A stretch of 48,399 nt of DNA from Pseudomonadota bacterium (GCA_018819135.1 JAHJQK010000113.1:1-48399), one strand, 5' to 3'; positions 1 to 10,815 are shown, counted from the stretch's first letter. The notes: generated by a model from the sequence alone, not told the origin. Numbers and translations are program-made.

Positions 1-27
1 AATGAGGATAGAAGAGAAAGAGAAGCC

Positions 28-1386
28 ATGAAGCAAAACCTTGCTAATCAAAAGCGGAAAAGAGAAGAAGAGGGTTTCCGGCTTTTGACCATTCTGGAAT
101 CCATCGCCGACGGCGTATTCACCATCGATCAGGACTGGCGGATCACCTCCTTCAATCGGGCGGCAGAGCGGATTACCGGGCTTTCCCGGGAAAAGGCCAT
201 CGGTCAGAAATGCTTCGACGTCTTCCATGCCAGTATCTGTCAGACCGCCTGCGCTCTGAAGCAAACGCTGGAAACGAGAAAAGAGATCATTGATCTACCC
301 GTGGATATTCTCAACAATCATGGAGAAAACCTGCCGATTAGCATCAGTACGGCGGTCCTGCGTGACCGGAAAGGAAAGGTCATCGGGGGGGTAGAAACTT
401 TTCGCGACCTTTCGGCTATTGAAATGCTCCGCCGCGAGCTTTCCCGGCAATATACCTTCGGCGACATTGTCAGTAAAAACGAAAATATTCAGAAGATCCT
501 TTCCCTGCTTCCGATCATTGCTGAGAGCAGTAGCACAGTACTCATCCAAGGGCCCAGTGGTTCGGGTAAGGAACTCCTGGCGCGGGCTATCCATTCTCTG
601 AGCCCCCATAAAAACGGACCTTACGTAGTGGTTAGCTGTGGAGCTCTTCCCGATACTCTTTTAGAGTCGGAACTTTTCGGGTACGTGAAGGGAGCTTTTA
701 CAGATGCGAAAAAAGATAAGCCCGGACGCTTTGCCCTGGCGGAAAAAGGCACACTATTTCTGGACGAAATCGGCGATATCTCTCCTGCTTTGCAGGTTAA
801 GCTCTTACGATTCCTCCAGGAGAAAGAATACGAACCCCTGGGAGCCATCAAACCCCTCAAGGCGGATGTTCGCATCGTGGCTGCTACCAATAAAAATCTT
901 TCGGTCATGGTCGAGGCAGGCGATTTCCGGGAAGACCTCTATTATCGGCTGAATGTGGTCAAGATTAAGCTTCCATCTTTGGCTGAACGGAAGGAAGACA
1001 TCCCCTTGCTGGTAGATCATTTTGTTCATCGTTTTAATCTGAAAATGAACAAACGGATTCAATCTGCCGCTCCCGAGGTGATGGAGTTATTTATGCGTTA
1101 TGCCTTTCCGGGAAATATTCGGGAGCTGGAGAATGCCATCGAGCACGCCTTCGTCCTTTGCCAAGCCGGGCAAATTAAGCTGGAACACCTTCCTAAAGAA
1201 ATGGTGGAGAAAGCGAGAGAAGCGGCCATGCCTGCGCCGATTCCTAACGATCCTCTGAAAATGGCGGAAGCACGGACAATCCTAAGAGTTCTGGAAAAGC
1301 ACGGAGGCAATCGAAAAGTGGCGGCTAAGGAATTGGGGATCTCGGCGGTGACTCTCTGGCGAAAGATGAAGAAGCTAAAGATTTGA
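28..1386 (+). CDS. PAS-domain sigma-54-dependent transcriptional activator (NtrC/Fis family)
   Basis: Bacterial enhancer-binding protein that would hydrolyse ATP to open sigma-54 promoters. About 452 residues: an N-terminal PAS sensor (about 15-130), a central AAA+ domain (about 145-375) and a C-terminal Fis-type helix-turn-helix (about 413-450). Visible motifs are Walker A GPSGSGKE (175-182), the sigma-54 contact loop as GAFTDA (222-227, family consensus GAFTGA) and Walker B TLFLDE (242-247). The PAS domain carries three close cysteines (C62, C71, C75). There is no receiver domain, so activity is probably set by a ligand or redox signal at the PAS domain. The ATG follows a purine-rich stretch. 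It converges on the methyltransferase at 1394-1996. No target promoter could be assigned. The family call is secure; the signal is unknown. Confidence 0.93.
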   Translation: MKQNLANQKRKREEEGFRLLTILESIADGVFTIDQDWRITSFNRAAERITGLSREKAIGQKCFDVFHASICQTACALKQTLETRKEIIDLPVDILNNHGENLPISISTAVLRDRKGKVIGGVETFRDLSAIEMLRRELSRQYTFGDIVSKNENIQKILSLLPIIAESSSTVLIQGPSGSGKELLARAIHSLSPHKNGPYVVVSCGALPDTLLESELFGYVKGAFTDAKKDKPGRFALAEKGTLFLDEIGDISPALQVKLLRFLQEKEYEPLGAIKPLKADVRIVAATNKNLSVMVEAGDFREDLYYRLNVVKIKLPSLAERKEDIPLLVDHFVHRFNLKMNKRIQSAAPEVMELFMRYAFPGNIRELENAIEHAFVLCQAGQIKLEHLPKEMVEKAREAAMPAPIPNDPLKMAEARTILRVLEKHGGNRKVAAKELGISAVTLWRKMKKLKI

Positions 1387-1393
1387 GGGGGCT

Positions 1394-1996
1394 TTAATAT
1401 ATTTTTTGGATTTCGCATACATAACATTTTGGCTGGTCAATCAACTGTAAAACCTGGAAGCCGTTCTCTGCCAGTAATCTTCTCATTTCCGCTTCTTCCG
1501 GCAGGCAATCTTGACTGACGGGCGAGGCCCCCTTGTGACGAGTCTTAATTTCTTTACTGCTTAAGGCATGGGCGATGATCAAAGTTCCCTGGATCTTTAA
1601 GACCCGCTTCATCTCGCGAAGCGCCTGGGGACGATCATCAAAGTGCGGAAAGGCTCCGTAGCAGACGACATGATCAAAAAATTCGTCTTCAAAAGGGAGT
1701 AATTCCACAGAGGCCACCTTAAAAATAACCCTGGGTTCGTGTGCAAATTTCTCCTTTCCGATTTGCACCATTTTTTCGGCAAAATCGATAGACCAAATGG
1801 AACCTTGAGGCCCGACCGCCTGCAGTAGATGGGGAATAATCCCACCCGTTCCACCCCCCACATCCAATACGCAAGAATCCGGACGGAGATGGAATAGAGG
1901 AACCAAGTGGTTATTAAGATGCTCCTTTAATTCAGGGGTATAGAAGCGCCCATCCCAGCTTGCGGCCATTTCGTTGAAAAAATTCTTTTTATCCAT
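1394..1996 (-). CDS. class I SAM-dependent methyltransferase
   Basis: A small soluble methyltransferase of about 200 residues, of the Methyltransf_11/UbiE-like fold. The SAM-binding motif I is clear as VLDVGGGTGG (about residues 43-52), followed by an acidic end of strand 2 (SIDFAEKM) and a motif-IV-like stretch with CYGAFPHFDD. The ATG at 1996 is preceded by a good AAGGAGGGA ribosome site. The gene is convergent with the sigma-54 activator and lies upstream of, on the same strand as, nothing closely coupled (the TonB gene begins further upstream and ends 26 bp away). The methyl acceptor cannot be read from the sequence; it could act on a small metabolite or quinone/tetrapyrrole precursor. 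Confidence 0.85.
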   Translation of the reverse strand: MDKKNFFNEMAASWDGRFYTPELKEHLNNHLVPLFHLRPDSCVLDVGGGTGGIIPHLLQAVGPQGSIWSIDFAEKMVQIGKEKFAHEPRVIFKVASVELLPFEDEFFDHVVCYGAFPHFDDRPQALREMKRVLKIQGTLIIAHALSSKEIKTRHKGASPVSQDCLPEEAEMRRLLAENGFQVLQLIDQPKCYVCEIQKIY

Positions 1997-2022
1997 TCAT
2001 CCCTCCTTGGGAACTCTCCGCC

Positions 2023-2859
2023 TCAACTTCCCTTTTCGAGCTTAAAAATAATAGGAATGCGTAATTTGAGAGATTTCTTTTCCTTCATCGGCAGCGGAGG
2101 AAAGGGAGTTGCCCGCTGAATAGCCTCTTTCGCCGATTCATCCAGAAGCTGGTAGCCTGAGGATTCTACCACCTCCACGCCATTCAAATACCCATCGCTC
2201 CTGATGACGAAGTTCAAGACCACCTTCCCCTGCCATCCATTCCTCCTGGCCCACGGAGGATACCTTCGCTTCTCTTCGATTTTTTTTCTTACCATTCCAG
2301 TGTACCGAGAGAGGGGGTCGGCCTCGGAAGGAAGTGCTGCCGCTATGTTAGGGATGGGGTCAGGAACTTCTGCCGGTGGCGTCTGGATGGCCGTATAACC
2401 GCTCACTTCTTCTTTTTCCGCTTTCTCAAGGGCCCTTCTTTCGTTCCCTATTTTTGGGGGAGGGTTCATGATCAGCGCCTCTTCGAAATTGGAGATGGCT
2501 GAGGAGGTCATAGGCTTTTCGGGCTCTGGGGGAAGTTCTCCTCGAAAAAGATCCTTTTCTTCTGCCCTTAACAATTTCTCCTCCGGTAGGGGACTCTCCC
2601 TACTTTGCTCTTCCTCTCTCTGGGGAACCGATGGTGGCTTGGGCAAAGGTTTTTTCTGCGCCACAGAAAGTTTTTGAGAAAGGGGGGAAGGTTTTTCCCT
2701 AGGGGATATGGTTTCCTCCTTCTCCACCTCCATCTCAATCCTTACTTCCTTCTCTCGCGTTACAGGAGGAGAGAAAGGGAAGGGGATGACTGCCATGAAG
2801 GCCAAAAGATGGATGGTCAGCGAAGCTATGAAGGCATATCCCAGGATTTCATCTCTCAC
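2023..2859 (-). CDS. tonB: TonB-family energy transducer
   Basis: Periplasm-spanning protein that passes proton-motive energy from ExbB/ExbD to outer-membrane receptors. About 278 residues: an N-terminal membrane anchor (about 7-30), a long Pro/Glu/Lys-rich spacer (about 32-185) and a C-terminal TonB fold (about 195-275) with the usual pattern YPPWARRNGWQG, VVLNFVIRSDG and ATPFPPLP. The start is GTG placed directly after the exbD stop (TAAGTG), so translation is probably coupled. With exbD and exbB it forms the 3' end of the minus-strand uptake operon, following chlD after a 96-bp gap. Base composition is GC-richer than the chelatase genes upstream. Family call is strong. Confidence 0.92.
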   Translation of the reverse strand: MRDEILGYAFIASLTIHLLAFMAVIPFPFSPPVTREKEVRIEMEVEKEETISPREKPSPLSQKLSVAQKKPLPKPPSVPQREEEQSRESPLPEEKLLRAEEKDLFRGELPPEPEKPMTSSAISNFEEALIMNPPPKIGNERRALEKAEKEEVSGYTAIQTPPAEVPDPIPNIAAALPSEADPLSRYTGMVRKKIEEKRRYPPWARRNGWQGKVVLNFVIRSDGYLNGVEVVESSGYQLLDESAKEAIQRATPFPPLPMKEKKSLKLRIPIIFKLEKGS

Positions 2860-3258
2860 TTATTTCTCCGTTCGCGTGGCGATGGTCATGCACTCTGCGC
2901 CCGCTCTTCTCCCGATGTCCATGATTTTTACCGCCTGACCGAAGGAAGCCTCTTTATCAGCCTTGATGATTACCCCCTTCCTTTGTTCCGTGTCCATCCG
3001 CTGTCGCAGTTTATCCAAAAGAGCCTTTTCTCCAATTTCTTCTCCCTCCAAGTAGATTCTTCCCTCGCGGGTCACCGAAATGGTGATCCGGCCTTCCTCT
3101 GGCCTGGAGGTGCTGGCCGAGGGCAGGGAGATCTTCAAGCCCGGCTGCATCACGAATTGGGAGGTGAGCATGAAAAAGATAATCAGCAGAAGGACGCAGT
3201 CAATGAGGGGCGCAATGTTCAACCTGGGCTGGATGCGATTTTTCTTCGGCCATTCCAT
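2860..3258 (-). CDS. exbD: ExbD/TolR-type biopolymer transport protein
   Basis: Inner-membrane proton-channel partner of ExbB. It is 132 residues with a single transmembrane helix (about 14-35) that contains the expected essential aspartate, D20 in APLIDCVLLL, equivalent to the proton-carrying Asp of the family. The rest is a periplasmic ExbD domain ending in GQAVKIMDIGRRAGAECM. ATG start. It lies one base downstream of the exbB stop and abuts tonB. Part of the exbB-exbD-tonB block that energises the receptors encoded at the other end of the operon. Confidence 0.94.
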   Translation of the reverse strand: MEWPKKNRIQPRLNIAPLIDCVLLLIIFFMLTSQFVMQPGLKISLPSASTSRPEEGRITISVTREGRIYLEGEEIGEKALLDKLRQRMDTEQRKGVIIKADKEASFGQAVKIMDIGRRAGAECMTIATRTEK

Positions 3259-3259
3259 C

Positions 3260-3874
3260 TTAATCCTTCCCTTCGACCATCACCCCCGTCCGGGTCATGA
3301 CCTCTCTGAGAAAATCTGAAAATTCGGAAACCATTCTCTCCAAATAATGGTAAGCCACCATGGTGGGAATGGCCACGGAGAGACCGGCCACGGTGGTGAT
3401 CAGGGCTTCCCAGATTCCTCCGGCCAGAAGGGAGGCGTCCACTCTTCCACCAAATTCTTCGATCTTCATGAAGGCCTTGACCATCCCGGTAACGGTTCCC
3501 AGAAGCCCCAGAAGAGGGGCAATGTCAGCGATGAGGGAGAGAAACCAGAGGTGTTTCTCTAGGCCCTTCATCTCCTTGGCTCCAGTTATTAAAAGCTCTT
3601 CTTTTCTCTTCTCCGGGGCCATATCTCTGTTTACAAAACTCCTGGCGATGACTCGATGGAGAGGGCCGGCATTTCTTTGACTCTGAGAGAAGGTTAACGC
3701 CTCTTCCCACTTCCCTCCCCGTAAAAGATCCTCGATTACCGCCCATAGACGATGCCCGCTCCTTCTGGCTCTGAGGAGCACATAGAGCCTTTCCAGGACA
3801 ATGGTCAAGGAGATGAGCGAACAGGCTAAGATGGGAATCATCACGATTCCCCCCTTTTCGATGTAATTTAACAT
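3260..3874 (-). CDS. exbB: ExbB/TolQ/MotA-type proton channel protein
   Basis: Inner-membrane channel subunit of the TonB-ExbB-ExbD motor. About 204 residues with three hydrophobic segments (about 7-27, 110-130 and 148-170) and the family signature stretch LLGLLGTVTGMV in the middle and AGLSVAIPTMVAYHY near the C-terminus. I chose the ATG at 3874 (MLNYIEKGG) because a G-rich ribosome site sits 4 bp upstream; a TTG at 3889 would add five residues. The gene is the first of the GC-rich exbB-exbD-tonB block, 96 bp downstream of chlD. Confidence 0.93.
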   Translation of the reverse strand: MLNYIEKGGIVMIPILACSLISLTIVLERLYVLLRARRSGHRLWAVIEDLLRGGKWEEALTFSQSQRNAGPLHRVIARSFVNRDMAPEKRKEELLITGAKEMKGLEKHLWFLSLIADIAPLLGLLGTVTGMVKAFMKIEEFGGRVDASLLAGGIWEALITTVAGLSVAIPTMVAYHYLERMVSEFSDFLREVMTRTGVMVEGKD

Positions 3875-3970
3875 TTTCCCCCCAATCAAATTCGTTTTTG
3901 AGACATCCAGAAAAGGGCCTCTTTTCAGTTATATAAAGCTGATGTTCTTAATACCCGTAGCATCAAGAGT

Positions 3971-5863
3971 TTATGAAAGACCAACGAACAATTCTGCCTT
4001 TTTCATCTGGACCATTTCAGAAAGATAGTCGGATCTTAAGTCCTCAATAGTATGATAATCTGCGCCAAGCTGTGACGCTATCTGCAGGGCGAGATCGGTC
4101 TTAATGAACTTCCCCTTGTCTTCTGTATCGACAACGATATAATCTGTAAACTTTAATTCTCTGAGAAGGCGTGATACTTTTTCTATTTCTTCACTGACAG
4201 GTGCTTCAGAAATACTGTGATTGGCCCTACCGTCGGTTATAAGCACTACCAGAAACCTTGTTTCAGGCGATTTAAGGGCAACACGTCTGATAAGGTTATA
4301 TGCCTCCAATAATCCTGCACTGAGAGGTGTTTTGCCTCCTACCGGTATATTCCTTAATCTCTTTGAGGCAAGTTCGACACTGGATGATGGAGGCAGTATA
4401 ACCTTAGCCCTGTCTTTTCTGAAGACAATCATGGAGACTTTGTCCCGTTTTTGATAACATTCCATAAGTAGGGACCGGATTGCACCTTTTGTCTCTATCA
4501 TTCTCTTCTGTACACCCATCGAGCCAGAGCCGTCCACAACAAAGACGACAAGGTGCCCCATCTTTCTTTCCCTCTGCCTGTATCTCAAGTCTTCATCATA
4601 AATGAGCAGGGTCTCTTTCCTGCCCCTGATTTTCTGGTAAGGAGCTGCTGCCCTTATAGTTGCATCAATAGCAATATCTTTTCTTGGTTGCAGAATGCTT
4701 TTTACATATCTGCCGCCTTTGTCCTTTGATCTGGTCTTTGTCCTGCGTCCGGAAGCAGAGCGATTAACTCTGTCCTTTCTGAAGATAAGTCTCCTTGTTT
4801 TGAATGCCCTTCCGGTTTCAAAAACCTCTTCTTTGGAGGACGATTCTTGCTGTTGATTGCTGAAATCATCTGTTCCGTCGCTTTCTGTAGACATATCTCG
4901 ATCGGTCTCATTGTCTTTTGGATCACCCGTATTCTCATGCTCTTGAGGTTTTTCATGCTCTTGTGGCTGATTCTCTTCACGTTGCTCATGATCATGACGC
5001 TCTTGTTCCATATTTTGGAGCATCCTTTTTCTGTGGATGAGAACAAGAGGGACTACTGCATCTACATCTTCTTCTCTGACCTTCCCTTGATTGCAGTATG
5101 CTGCATAAGCGCGGGCTGCATACGTCAGATAGATGTCGCCCCTGTGTCCAGAGATGTAGTTTTCGATGCATAATTGTGTAATATAATCGATTATTTCCGG
5201 TGGCACAGCCACATCTTTAAGGAAAGACCTGGAAGCATAAATCCTGTCTTTAAGTTCTTTATCATGATTTTTGTCCCTAAAACCTGACTTCTGACTTCCG
5301 TCTCCTGACTCCTGATACTGCATCGCCCTTCTCATAATCTCTATTCTCTGTGAAGTTTCTCTCAGCCCCTCCCACAGAACACACATTCCAAAACGGTCGA
5401 GGAGATGAGGAGACAACGCCCCTTCCTCCGGGTTCATGCTTGCAATAAGAATAAATCTGGATGGATGTTTTAGTGTAAGGCCTTCTCTTTCAATAATATT
5501 TTCTCCTCTTCCCTGCACCTCAATAATAAGCGCGACTAACTCCTGTGAAAGCAGATTAATATCATCAATATAAATAACGCCACCATGAGCGCGACTGAGA
5601 ATTCCGTGCTGAAAAACCTTTCTGCCGGATTGTATTGTCTCTTCCATATCAATGCCGCCGAGCAGGACATCTTCTGTAATATTGAGTGGAATTTCTACAA
5701 ATGGGGCTTGTTCAGGGAGGAGATTTCTGAAAAGTCTCGACAGGGTTGTTTTACCGCTTCCCTTTTCCCCAACGAATAAAACTCCGCCACAGTTAAAATC
5801 AACCGCATTTAAAATCAATGCCAGTTTTGCATCTTCATGTCCGACAAAATCACTAAATGTCAT
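3971..5863 (-). CDS. chlD: ChlD/BchD-type chelatase subunit (AAA+ plus von Willebrand A domain)
   Basis: Medium subunit of a magnesium/cobalt-type tetrapyrrole chelatase, about 630 residues. The N-terminal AAA+ domain (about 1-280) keeps Walker A GEKGSGKT (32-39), Walker B VIYIDD (96-101) and an arginine-finger-like LLDRFG (154-159), so it may still bind ATP, whereas many D subunits have lost this. A charged Glu/Gln/His-rich linker covers about 285-345. A VWA domain (about 435-625) has an intact MIDAS: D444-G-S-G-S, T512 and D544. The ATG at 5863 overlaps the chlI stop by 4 bp. Residues about 185-196 are encoded by a 7-base tandem repeat. It works with ChlI and CobN in the same operon. Cobaltochelatase CobT-like function is the alternative reading. 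Confidence 0.9.
   Translation of the reverse strand: MTFSDFVGHEDAKLALILNAVDFNCGGVLFVGEKGSGKTTLSRLFRNLLPEQAPFVEIPLNITEDVLLGGIDMEETIQSGRKVFQHGILSRAHGGVIYIDDINLLSQELVALIIEVQGRGENIIEREGLTLKHPSRFILIASMNPEEGALSPHLLDRFGMCVLWEGLRETSQRIEIMRRAMQYQESGDGSQKSGFRDKNHDKELKDRIYASRSFLKDVAVPPEIIDYITQLCIENYISGHRGDIYLTYAARAYAAYCNQGKVREEDVDAVVPLVLIHRKRMLQNMEQERHDHEQREENQPQEHEKPQEHENTGDPKDNETDRDMSTESDGTDDFSNQQQESSSKEEVFETGRAFKTRRLIFRKDRVNRSASGRRTKTRSKDKGGRYVKSILQPRKDIAIDATIRAAAPYQKIRGRKETLLIYDEDLRYRQRERKMGHLVVFVVDGSGSMGVQKRMIETKGAIRSLLMECYQKRDKVSMIVFRKDRAKVILPPSSSVELASKRLRNIPVGGKTPLSAGLLEAYNLIRRVALKSPETRFLVVLITDGRANHSISEAPVSEEIEKVSRLLRELKFTDYIVVDTEDKGKFIKTDLALQIASQLGADYHTIEDLRSDYLSEMVQMKKAELFVGLS
5284..5318. repeat. 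five-unit 7-bp tandem repeat inside chlD
   Basis: Reading the plus strand there are five consecutive 7-base units (CTGACTT, CTGACTT, CCGTCTC, CTGACTC, CTGATAC). On the coding strand this gives a Ser/Gln/Gly-rich stretch near residue 190, between AAA+ elements. Such CTGACTT-type heptad runs are usually intergenic; here it is in frame. Confidence 0.8.
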
Positions 5864-6876
5864 GCCTGCATCCCCCCAAGAATTGATTGCATCTTCTTAC
5901 TTTCATTGCCTATATCCTCAAACGGCAGCCTTTTCAGCCTGTGGCTTAAAGACAGAGCCGCAGCATCTCTTATATCATCTTGCTCTATAGTATCCTTTTC
6001 TCTGAAGGCAGATAACGCACGTGCAGATTTCATAATCACGATGTCAGGCCTGTGTCCGTCAAGATTCAATGAACACGTTATATCAACGATCTTGCCGAGT
6101 ATATCGTCTGTAATCCTGATACTATTCTGCCTGTCCTTTGCCCTTATGATTTTCCCGGCAAGGTCTCTCTGCTCTGAACTCCGGGCCATCAAAAAATCTT
6201 CAGGGTTTGAATCAAATGCCTCCTTCCTTCTCAATATCTCCATCCGTTCTCCCTTATCCTGAATGGATACGACACGGACACAGAGTCCGAATCTGTCTAA
6301 AAGCTGCGGCCTCAAATCACCTTCTTCAGGGTTCATTGTTCCGACAAGAATGAATTTGGCAGGGTGGATGAAAGATATACCCTCTCTCTCTACGGTATTT
6401 ACGCCCATTGCCGCAGAATCGAGCAACAAATCAACTATGTGGTCTTCCAGGAGATTAACTTCATCGACATACAGAAAATTCCTGTTGGCGCTTGCCAGTA
6501 TGCCCGGTTCAAACCTCTTCTCGCCTTTTTTCAGGGCATGTTCGATATCGAGGGTGCCGACCAGCCTGTCCTCAGTAACACCGAGCGGAAGTTCAACCAC
6601 CCTCATCTTTTTCCTTTCGCTGTAAAGATGCCCTTCATTGTTCAACCGTTCTCTGCATTGATTACAGAGAAAGCCATCTGGATCACAGTTAAAAGGGCAC
6701 TCCTTTACCACCTCCATCTCCGGCAGGAGATCGGCAAGCGCCCTCACAGCCGTGCTCTTTGCAGTACCCTTCTCTCCCATGATCAGAAGACCGCCGATCG
6801 AAGGGTCAATGACATTCAGTATCAATCCTGTCTTCATCTCTTCCTGTCCGACTATTGCGGTAAAGGGAAATATCAT
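5860..6876 (-). CDS. chlI: ChlI/BchI-type chelatase AAA+ ATPase subunit
   Basis: Small ATPase subunit of a tetrapyrrole metal chelatase, about 338 residues from the chosen start. Motifs in order are [11 protein letters not shown] at the N-terminus, Walker [10 protein letters not shown], the cysteine-bearing insert [15 protein letters not shown], a Walker B run [10 protein letters not shown], the sensor stretch [20 protein letters not shown], and a C-terminal [17 protein letters not shown] helix typical of ChlI. I chose ATG 6876 rather than the upstream ATG 6906: it overlaps the cobN stop as ATGA, the pattern of its neighbours, and has a GGAGG site about 10 bp upstream. It forms the I-D motor that drives the CobN-type subunit. 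High family confidence. Confidence 0.93.
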   Translation of the reverse strand: MIFPFTAIVGQEEMKTGLILNVIDPSIGGLLIMGEKGTAKSTAVRALADLLPEMEVVKECPFNCDPDGFLCNQCRERLNNEGHLYSERKKMRVVELPLGVTEDRLVGTLDIEHALKKGEKRFEPGILASANRNFLYVDEVNLLEDHIVDLLLDSAAMGVNTVEREGISFIHPAKFILVGTMNPEEGDLRPQLLDRFGLCVRVVSIQDKGERMEILRRKEAFDSNPEDFLMARSSEQRDLAGKIIRAKDRQNSIRITDDILGKIVDITCSLNLDGHRPDIVIMKSARALSAFREKDTIEQDDIRDAAALSLSHRLKRLPFEDIGNESKKMQSILGGMQA

Positions 6877-9800
6877 CTTAAGACCGCCTCCATCTTCTTT
6901 TTCCATGTTTCAACTTCTTCCATTGTAATGATGTCAATGCTGCCTCCCTGGAAATCGCCCTTTATGTCTCCCATCTTCTCCTCTATCCATCCCTCTATTT
7001 CGACATATATCTCCTTCAGTGCATCTTTAACATCAGGAGCAGGGTTCCAGAGATTGCGCTCTACGGCCTCTATCAATCTCCTCGCTATTTCTTCCAGTGC
7101 CCAGGGATTGTTTTCCTTAAAGAATTTCCTGTTCTCTTCATTCATCATGAAGGTGCGGGCGATATCATCAAATATCCAGTCATCAACCTCCTTCGTTGTC
7201 GCCTCCCAGCCATAGACCCTTCCTATCCTCGAAGAAATATCACCGGCGCCTTTGTATCCATGTCGCTTCATCCCTTCAATCCATCTGGGATTTAATAATT
7301 TTGTCCTCACTACCCTTCTTATCTCATCCGCAAGGTCCCTTACCTCCACATGTTCAGGCTCACGGGTGTCGCCATAATAAGTATGAACCTCTTTACCGGA
7401 GAGGGTTCTGGCGGCTGCGGTCATCCCACCATGGGTGCCAAAGTAGCAGCAGCAGCCAAAGAGGTCATATTCGTCCGTGACAACTTTGTTGTAGGTGACT
7501 TCCACGGTTTTTAAGCTTTCCATAAACTGCCTGTGCTTCTCCTTGCCAAAAATCCCTTTGCCATAGGCGTAACCATTCCAGTAGATAAACACATCGGAGA
7601 GGTCCTTTTCCTCCTTCCATGCCGAGGCATAGACAGCCAGTTGTGTCCCTGCCTGATAGGTCCCCGGTTTGGAGGCAAAGATACGCAGTGTTGCATCCCG
7701 CCATGCCTCTTCTGATGGGTTATTACCATCAATCTGAGTCAGGGTATGTTTCCTTACATAGTTCATTTCCAAGGGCTCATCCAGAGAGGCCACCTCTTGC
7801 ACCGCCTCATCAATCAGTTCAATACAATTGGGAAAGTTATCCCGGGTGATGCCAGAGACGCGAATCGTAATATCTATCCTGGGCCTTCCAAGTTCATCTA
7901 CCGGTATTACCTCAAATCCCTTCACCCTGCCATTCGAAAGCCATGTGGGTCTGACACCCAGAAGATACATGATCTGCGCCATACCCTCGCCGTCTGCCCA
8001 CATGATGTCATTGCACATCCAGAAGATGGCAATATTTTCCGGATACCTGCCCTCTTCTTGCAGATGTTTTTCCATTACAGCCTCTGCCAGTTTCTGAGCA
8101 ACTTCCCATGCCGCCTTTGTCGGAATTCTATAGGGGTCAAGGGAATAAAAATTCCTTCCTGTGGGTAGAATATCATCCCTGCCCCGGGTAATTAACCCGG
8201 ATGGACCCGGCGGGATATAGGCGCCATCAAATCCATGTAAAAGGGCATCTATTTCTTTGGATGCCTCTATCCTGCGGTTCAAATCAGCTATTCTTTCCTG
8301 AATGAATACCAGGCTATCCAAATCTACCTTTTTTAACCGGGAAGCCAGGATCGCATAGGCCATATCCTTCATATCTTTTCCGTTATGGAGCATGTTACGA
8401 ATAAACTCTTTACAACGCATGTCTAATTCTTCAAGTAGTTCGCCATAGCTCTTTTTATGATGCGGACAGACTTTGCTTCCATCTGCCAACATATCCGAAA
8501 GGTTCATGCCCATCATGGAGGCTACCATCTTTCGCAGGGAAACAGCCTCTCCGGCATCATAACGAAGGATAGAGTGGATAAAGTCTATCCGTTTCTCTTC
8601 CTCTGGCAACTCCCCAAATATATGCATTCCGTCCTGAACCTGGGTATTCCTTGTGCGCGACAATGCCCCATGGGCCTCTCTTACGATCTCAGCAAAAGGT
8701 AAGGAAGGGAGTTCTTCCTCGCCTATTTCACAAAGCATTGTCTTTTTAGTTTTTCCCGTCTCTTTATCGGAAAGGTAAATTTTTATCTCCTTGTCCAGAT
8801 TGGTCTTCTTTATCGAATCCATGATGAGGTGCTGTAATGCATGTGTCCTGCCGGGGTCATATCCCTTTACCTGCTCATATTCGCCCAAGAATTGTCCCAG
8901 CTCCTCAAGTTCCTCATACAACCCACCCTGCGTCATTACTGTCTGCATGTGGTCAACCAGGGTTGCATACGACCTGCGCTTGGCGATTGTCCCTTCAGGC
9001 GGGTTATCCGCATTGTAGATGTAAAGGTGGGGCATGTCCCCGATAGCTATATCGGGGCAGCAGTCACCGGAGAGCCCCGTGCCTTTTCCGGGAAGGAATT
9101 CAAGATTGCCATGGGTTCCTACATGCACGATGGCATCTACCTTGAAGTCATACTCAAGATAACGATAGGTGGCCATATACTGATGGGGCGGAGGGACATC
9201 CGGGTCATGGAGGATCTTGCATACCTGCCCGTCGCACCTTGCCCCGGCACATCCCCTTTTTGGCTGGACGCATACGACGACATTTCCATAATTTACACCT
9301 GTAACCAGTATCTTACCATCATGGACCATAGCTGCGGGAATGCCATCTTTCTCCTCACCTGGCGGATTTCCCCAGGCATCGCAGACCCTTCCTCTCACCT
9401 TCTCTGAAAGGGTGTTAAACCATCCTTCGTACTCTTCTCTGGTTACCTCCTTTAATACCCCTCCTTTACTTACTATCTCATCGGTGGTTGTCCAGCGGAA
9501 CTCCGAGATGGCCTTCCGGCTCATAATCGTTTCGATAAGTTCCTTGCCATCCTCCGGTGGATGAACGTCATAACCCACCTCCTTCATGCGCCGCATGATC
9601 ATCGAGACAGACTCCAGGGTATCGAGGTGTGCACCAGAGCCGACGGTTGCCTCCACTGAGGCACAGGGGTTATTGTGAAGGATAAAGGCGACCTTGCGCT
9701 CGTTTACTTGCCTTTGTTGTAGCCTTACCCAGTTCAACACCCTCCTTGCGAGCTTGCCGATCCTCTCATCAATAGGGGCCCTCAGCTTCAAATCATCATC

Positions 9801-10805
9801 CTTTTTACTCAATGCTCCCATCATCATCGGCTCGATCCTTCCCTCAAATTCAGGCATCGCAATTGACCAGCCGATACTTGCGCCATCGGCTCCTTGAGGG
9901 TCATCCCTCCATTCATCTATGGTCTTGTAATGGGAGGTAATGGGCGTGAATACCGGTACACCAAGCCTCTTAAGAATCTCTACACCACCTGATGCAACTT
10001 CACCACTCCCGGCATTCCTTTGGTCAGCCCCGAGAAGAAAGGATTGCAGGCTAATCAGGGCACCCAGGCGGGATCTTCCATCCTTATCTATAAAGTATTC
10101 TCGCACAACCTCTCCACTTCCCTTTGTCCCCAGTCCCTCATCCCTGACCGAATACGAAAAGGCAGGGATCACATCAAGGCCTACGACTTCGAGTTTTTTG
10201 ATCAAGGCATCCTCGATCTCAAAATTTTTATTAACCCAGTAGAAACGCGAAAGAAGCAGACCAACCGTGCCTGTTGCCTCTTTAAGATGGAAGCTCTTTT
10301 TGTAGGAGGCATACCATGTAAGGTATTCCTCAACATTGCTGAAGATATCCGGGGCATCCGGATGGTACAATCCCTCCCAGGGGATCGGTTTTGGTGGGGG
10401 CGCCTCAATATCCATCCCGCAGACTTTGTGGGCGATATAGCGGAGCATGGCGGTAAAATTCTCTTCACCATTGTAGGTTATATAGGTATAAACAGTGGCC
10501 ACAATTTCTGTCTTGACTGTAGAGAGTGCCCAGTAGGATGGATCATGACCCACGCAAACGATTGGGACATCTTTGCCAATCTCCTGTAATCTCTTTTCTA
10601 TCATCTCCCAGATGGGCTCTGTTGAGCGGTAAAGCAAGATTGCATCCGCAGATGATGCCTCATTGAGTGCCAACTCTATCCCTTCAGGCTCTTCCTCAAG
10701 GCGCCTTGAAGAGTGGATCCTGACATCCATAACCCCTTTTAGATTCTCACCTGCCCTCTTTAAGGTGCCACAGTGTGAATCCCACATGATAGATAACAGT
10801 CTCAT
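6873..10805 (-). CDS. cobN: CobN/BchH-type large chelatase subunit
   Basis: Tetrapyrrole-binding catalytic subunit of a cobalt/magnesium-type chelatase, 1310 residues, the usual CobN size. Diagnostic motifs include [19 protein letters not shown] (about 377-395), [11 protein letters not shown] (533-543) and [14 protein letters not shown] (561-574). Ahead of the HDPD motif there is a cysteine cluster (C512, C519, C524, C529) in [16 protein letters not shown], which the aerobic CobN proteins I know lack. ATG at 10805 follows AGGAGGTG at good spacing. It lies directly upstream of chlI and chlD (4-bp overlaps) and 10 bp after an ABC-2 permease. No other cobalamin-synthesis genes are in the window, so the metal and substrate are open: cobalt, nickel, zinc or magnesium are all possible. 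Confidence 0.92.
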   Translation of the reverse strand: MRLLSIMWDSHCGTLKRAGENLKGVMDVRIHSSRRLEEEPEGIELALNEASSADAILLYRSTEPIWEMIEKRLQEIGKDVPIVCVGHDPSYWALSTVKTEIVATVYTYITYNGEENFTAMLRYIAHKVCGMDIEAPPPKPIPWEGLYHPDAPDIFSNVEEYLTWYASYKKSFHLKEATGTVGLLLSRFYWVNKNFEIEDALIKKLEVVGLDVIPAFSYSVRDEGLGTKGSGEVVREYFIDKDGRSRLGALISLQSFLLGADQRNAGSGEVASGGVEILKRLGVPVFTPITSHYKTIDEWRDDPQGADGASIGWSIAMPEFEGRIEPMMMGALSKKDDDLKLRAPIDERIGKLARRVLNWVRLQQRQVNERKVAFILHNNPCASVEATVGSGAHLDTLESVSMIMRRMKEVGYDVHPPEDGKELIETIMSRKAISEFRWTTTDEIVSKGGVLKEVTREEYEGWFNTLSEKVRGRVCDAWGNPPGEEKDGIPAAMVHDGKILVTGVNYGNVVVCVQPKRGCAGARCDGQVCKILHDPDVPPPHQYMATYRYLEYDFKVDAIVHVGTHGNLEFLPGKGTGLSGDCCPDIAIGDMPHLYIYNADNPPEGTIAKRRSYATLVDHMQTVMTQGGLYEELEELGQFLGEYEQVKGYDPGRTHALQHLIMDSIKKTNLDKEIKIYLSDKETGKTKKTMLCEIGEEELPSLPFAEIVREAHGALSRTRNTQVQDGMHIFGELPEEEKRIDFIHSILRYDAGEAVSLRKMVASMMGMNLSDMLADGSKVCPHHKKSYGELLEELDMRCKEFIRNMLHNGKDMKDMAYAILASRLKKVDLDSLVFIQERIADLNRRIEASKEIDALLHGFDGAYIPPGPSGLITRGRDDILPTGRNFYSLDPYRIPTKAAWEVAQKLAEAVMEKHLQEEGRYPENIAIFWMCNDIMWADGEGMAQIMYLLGVRPTWLSNGRVKGFEVIPVDELGRPRIDITIRVSGITRDNFPNCIELIDEAVQEVASLDEPLEMNYVRKHTLTQIDGNNPSEEAWRDATLRIFASKPGTYQAGTQLAVYASAWKEEKDLSDVFIYWNGYAYGKGIFGKEKHRQFMESLKTVEVTYNKVVTDEYDLFGCCCYFGTHGGMTAAARTLSGKEVHTYYGDTREPEHVEVRDLADEIRRVVRTKLLNPRWIEGMKRHGYKGAGDISSRIGRVYGWEATTKEVDDWIFDDIARTFMMNEENRKFFKENNPWALEEIARRLIEAVERNLWNPAPDVKDALKEIYVEIEGWIEEKMGDIKGDFQGGSIDIITMEEVETWKKKMEAVLR

Positions 10806-10815
10806 AAAACACCTC

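Noticed and set aside
2605..3300. 231-codon plus-strand open frame opposite tonB and exbD
   Set aside because: Its translation is Arg/His/Ser-rich without any family motif, while the minus strand gives clear ExbD and TonB domains with proper starts and coupling.
6364..7215. 283-codon plus-strand frame opposite chlI/cobN
   Set aside because: Antisense shadow; both chlI and the cobN C-terminus are unmistakable on the other strand.
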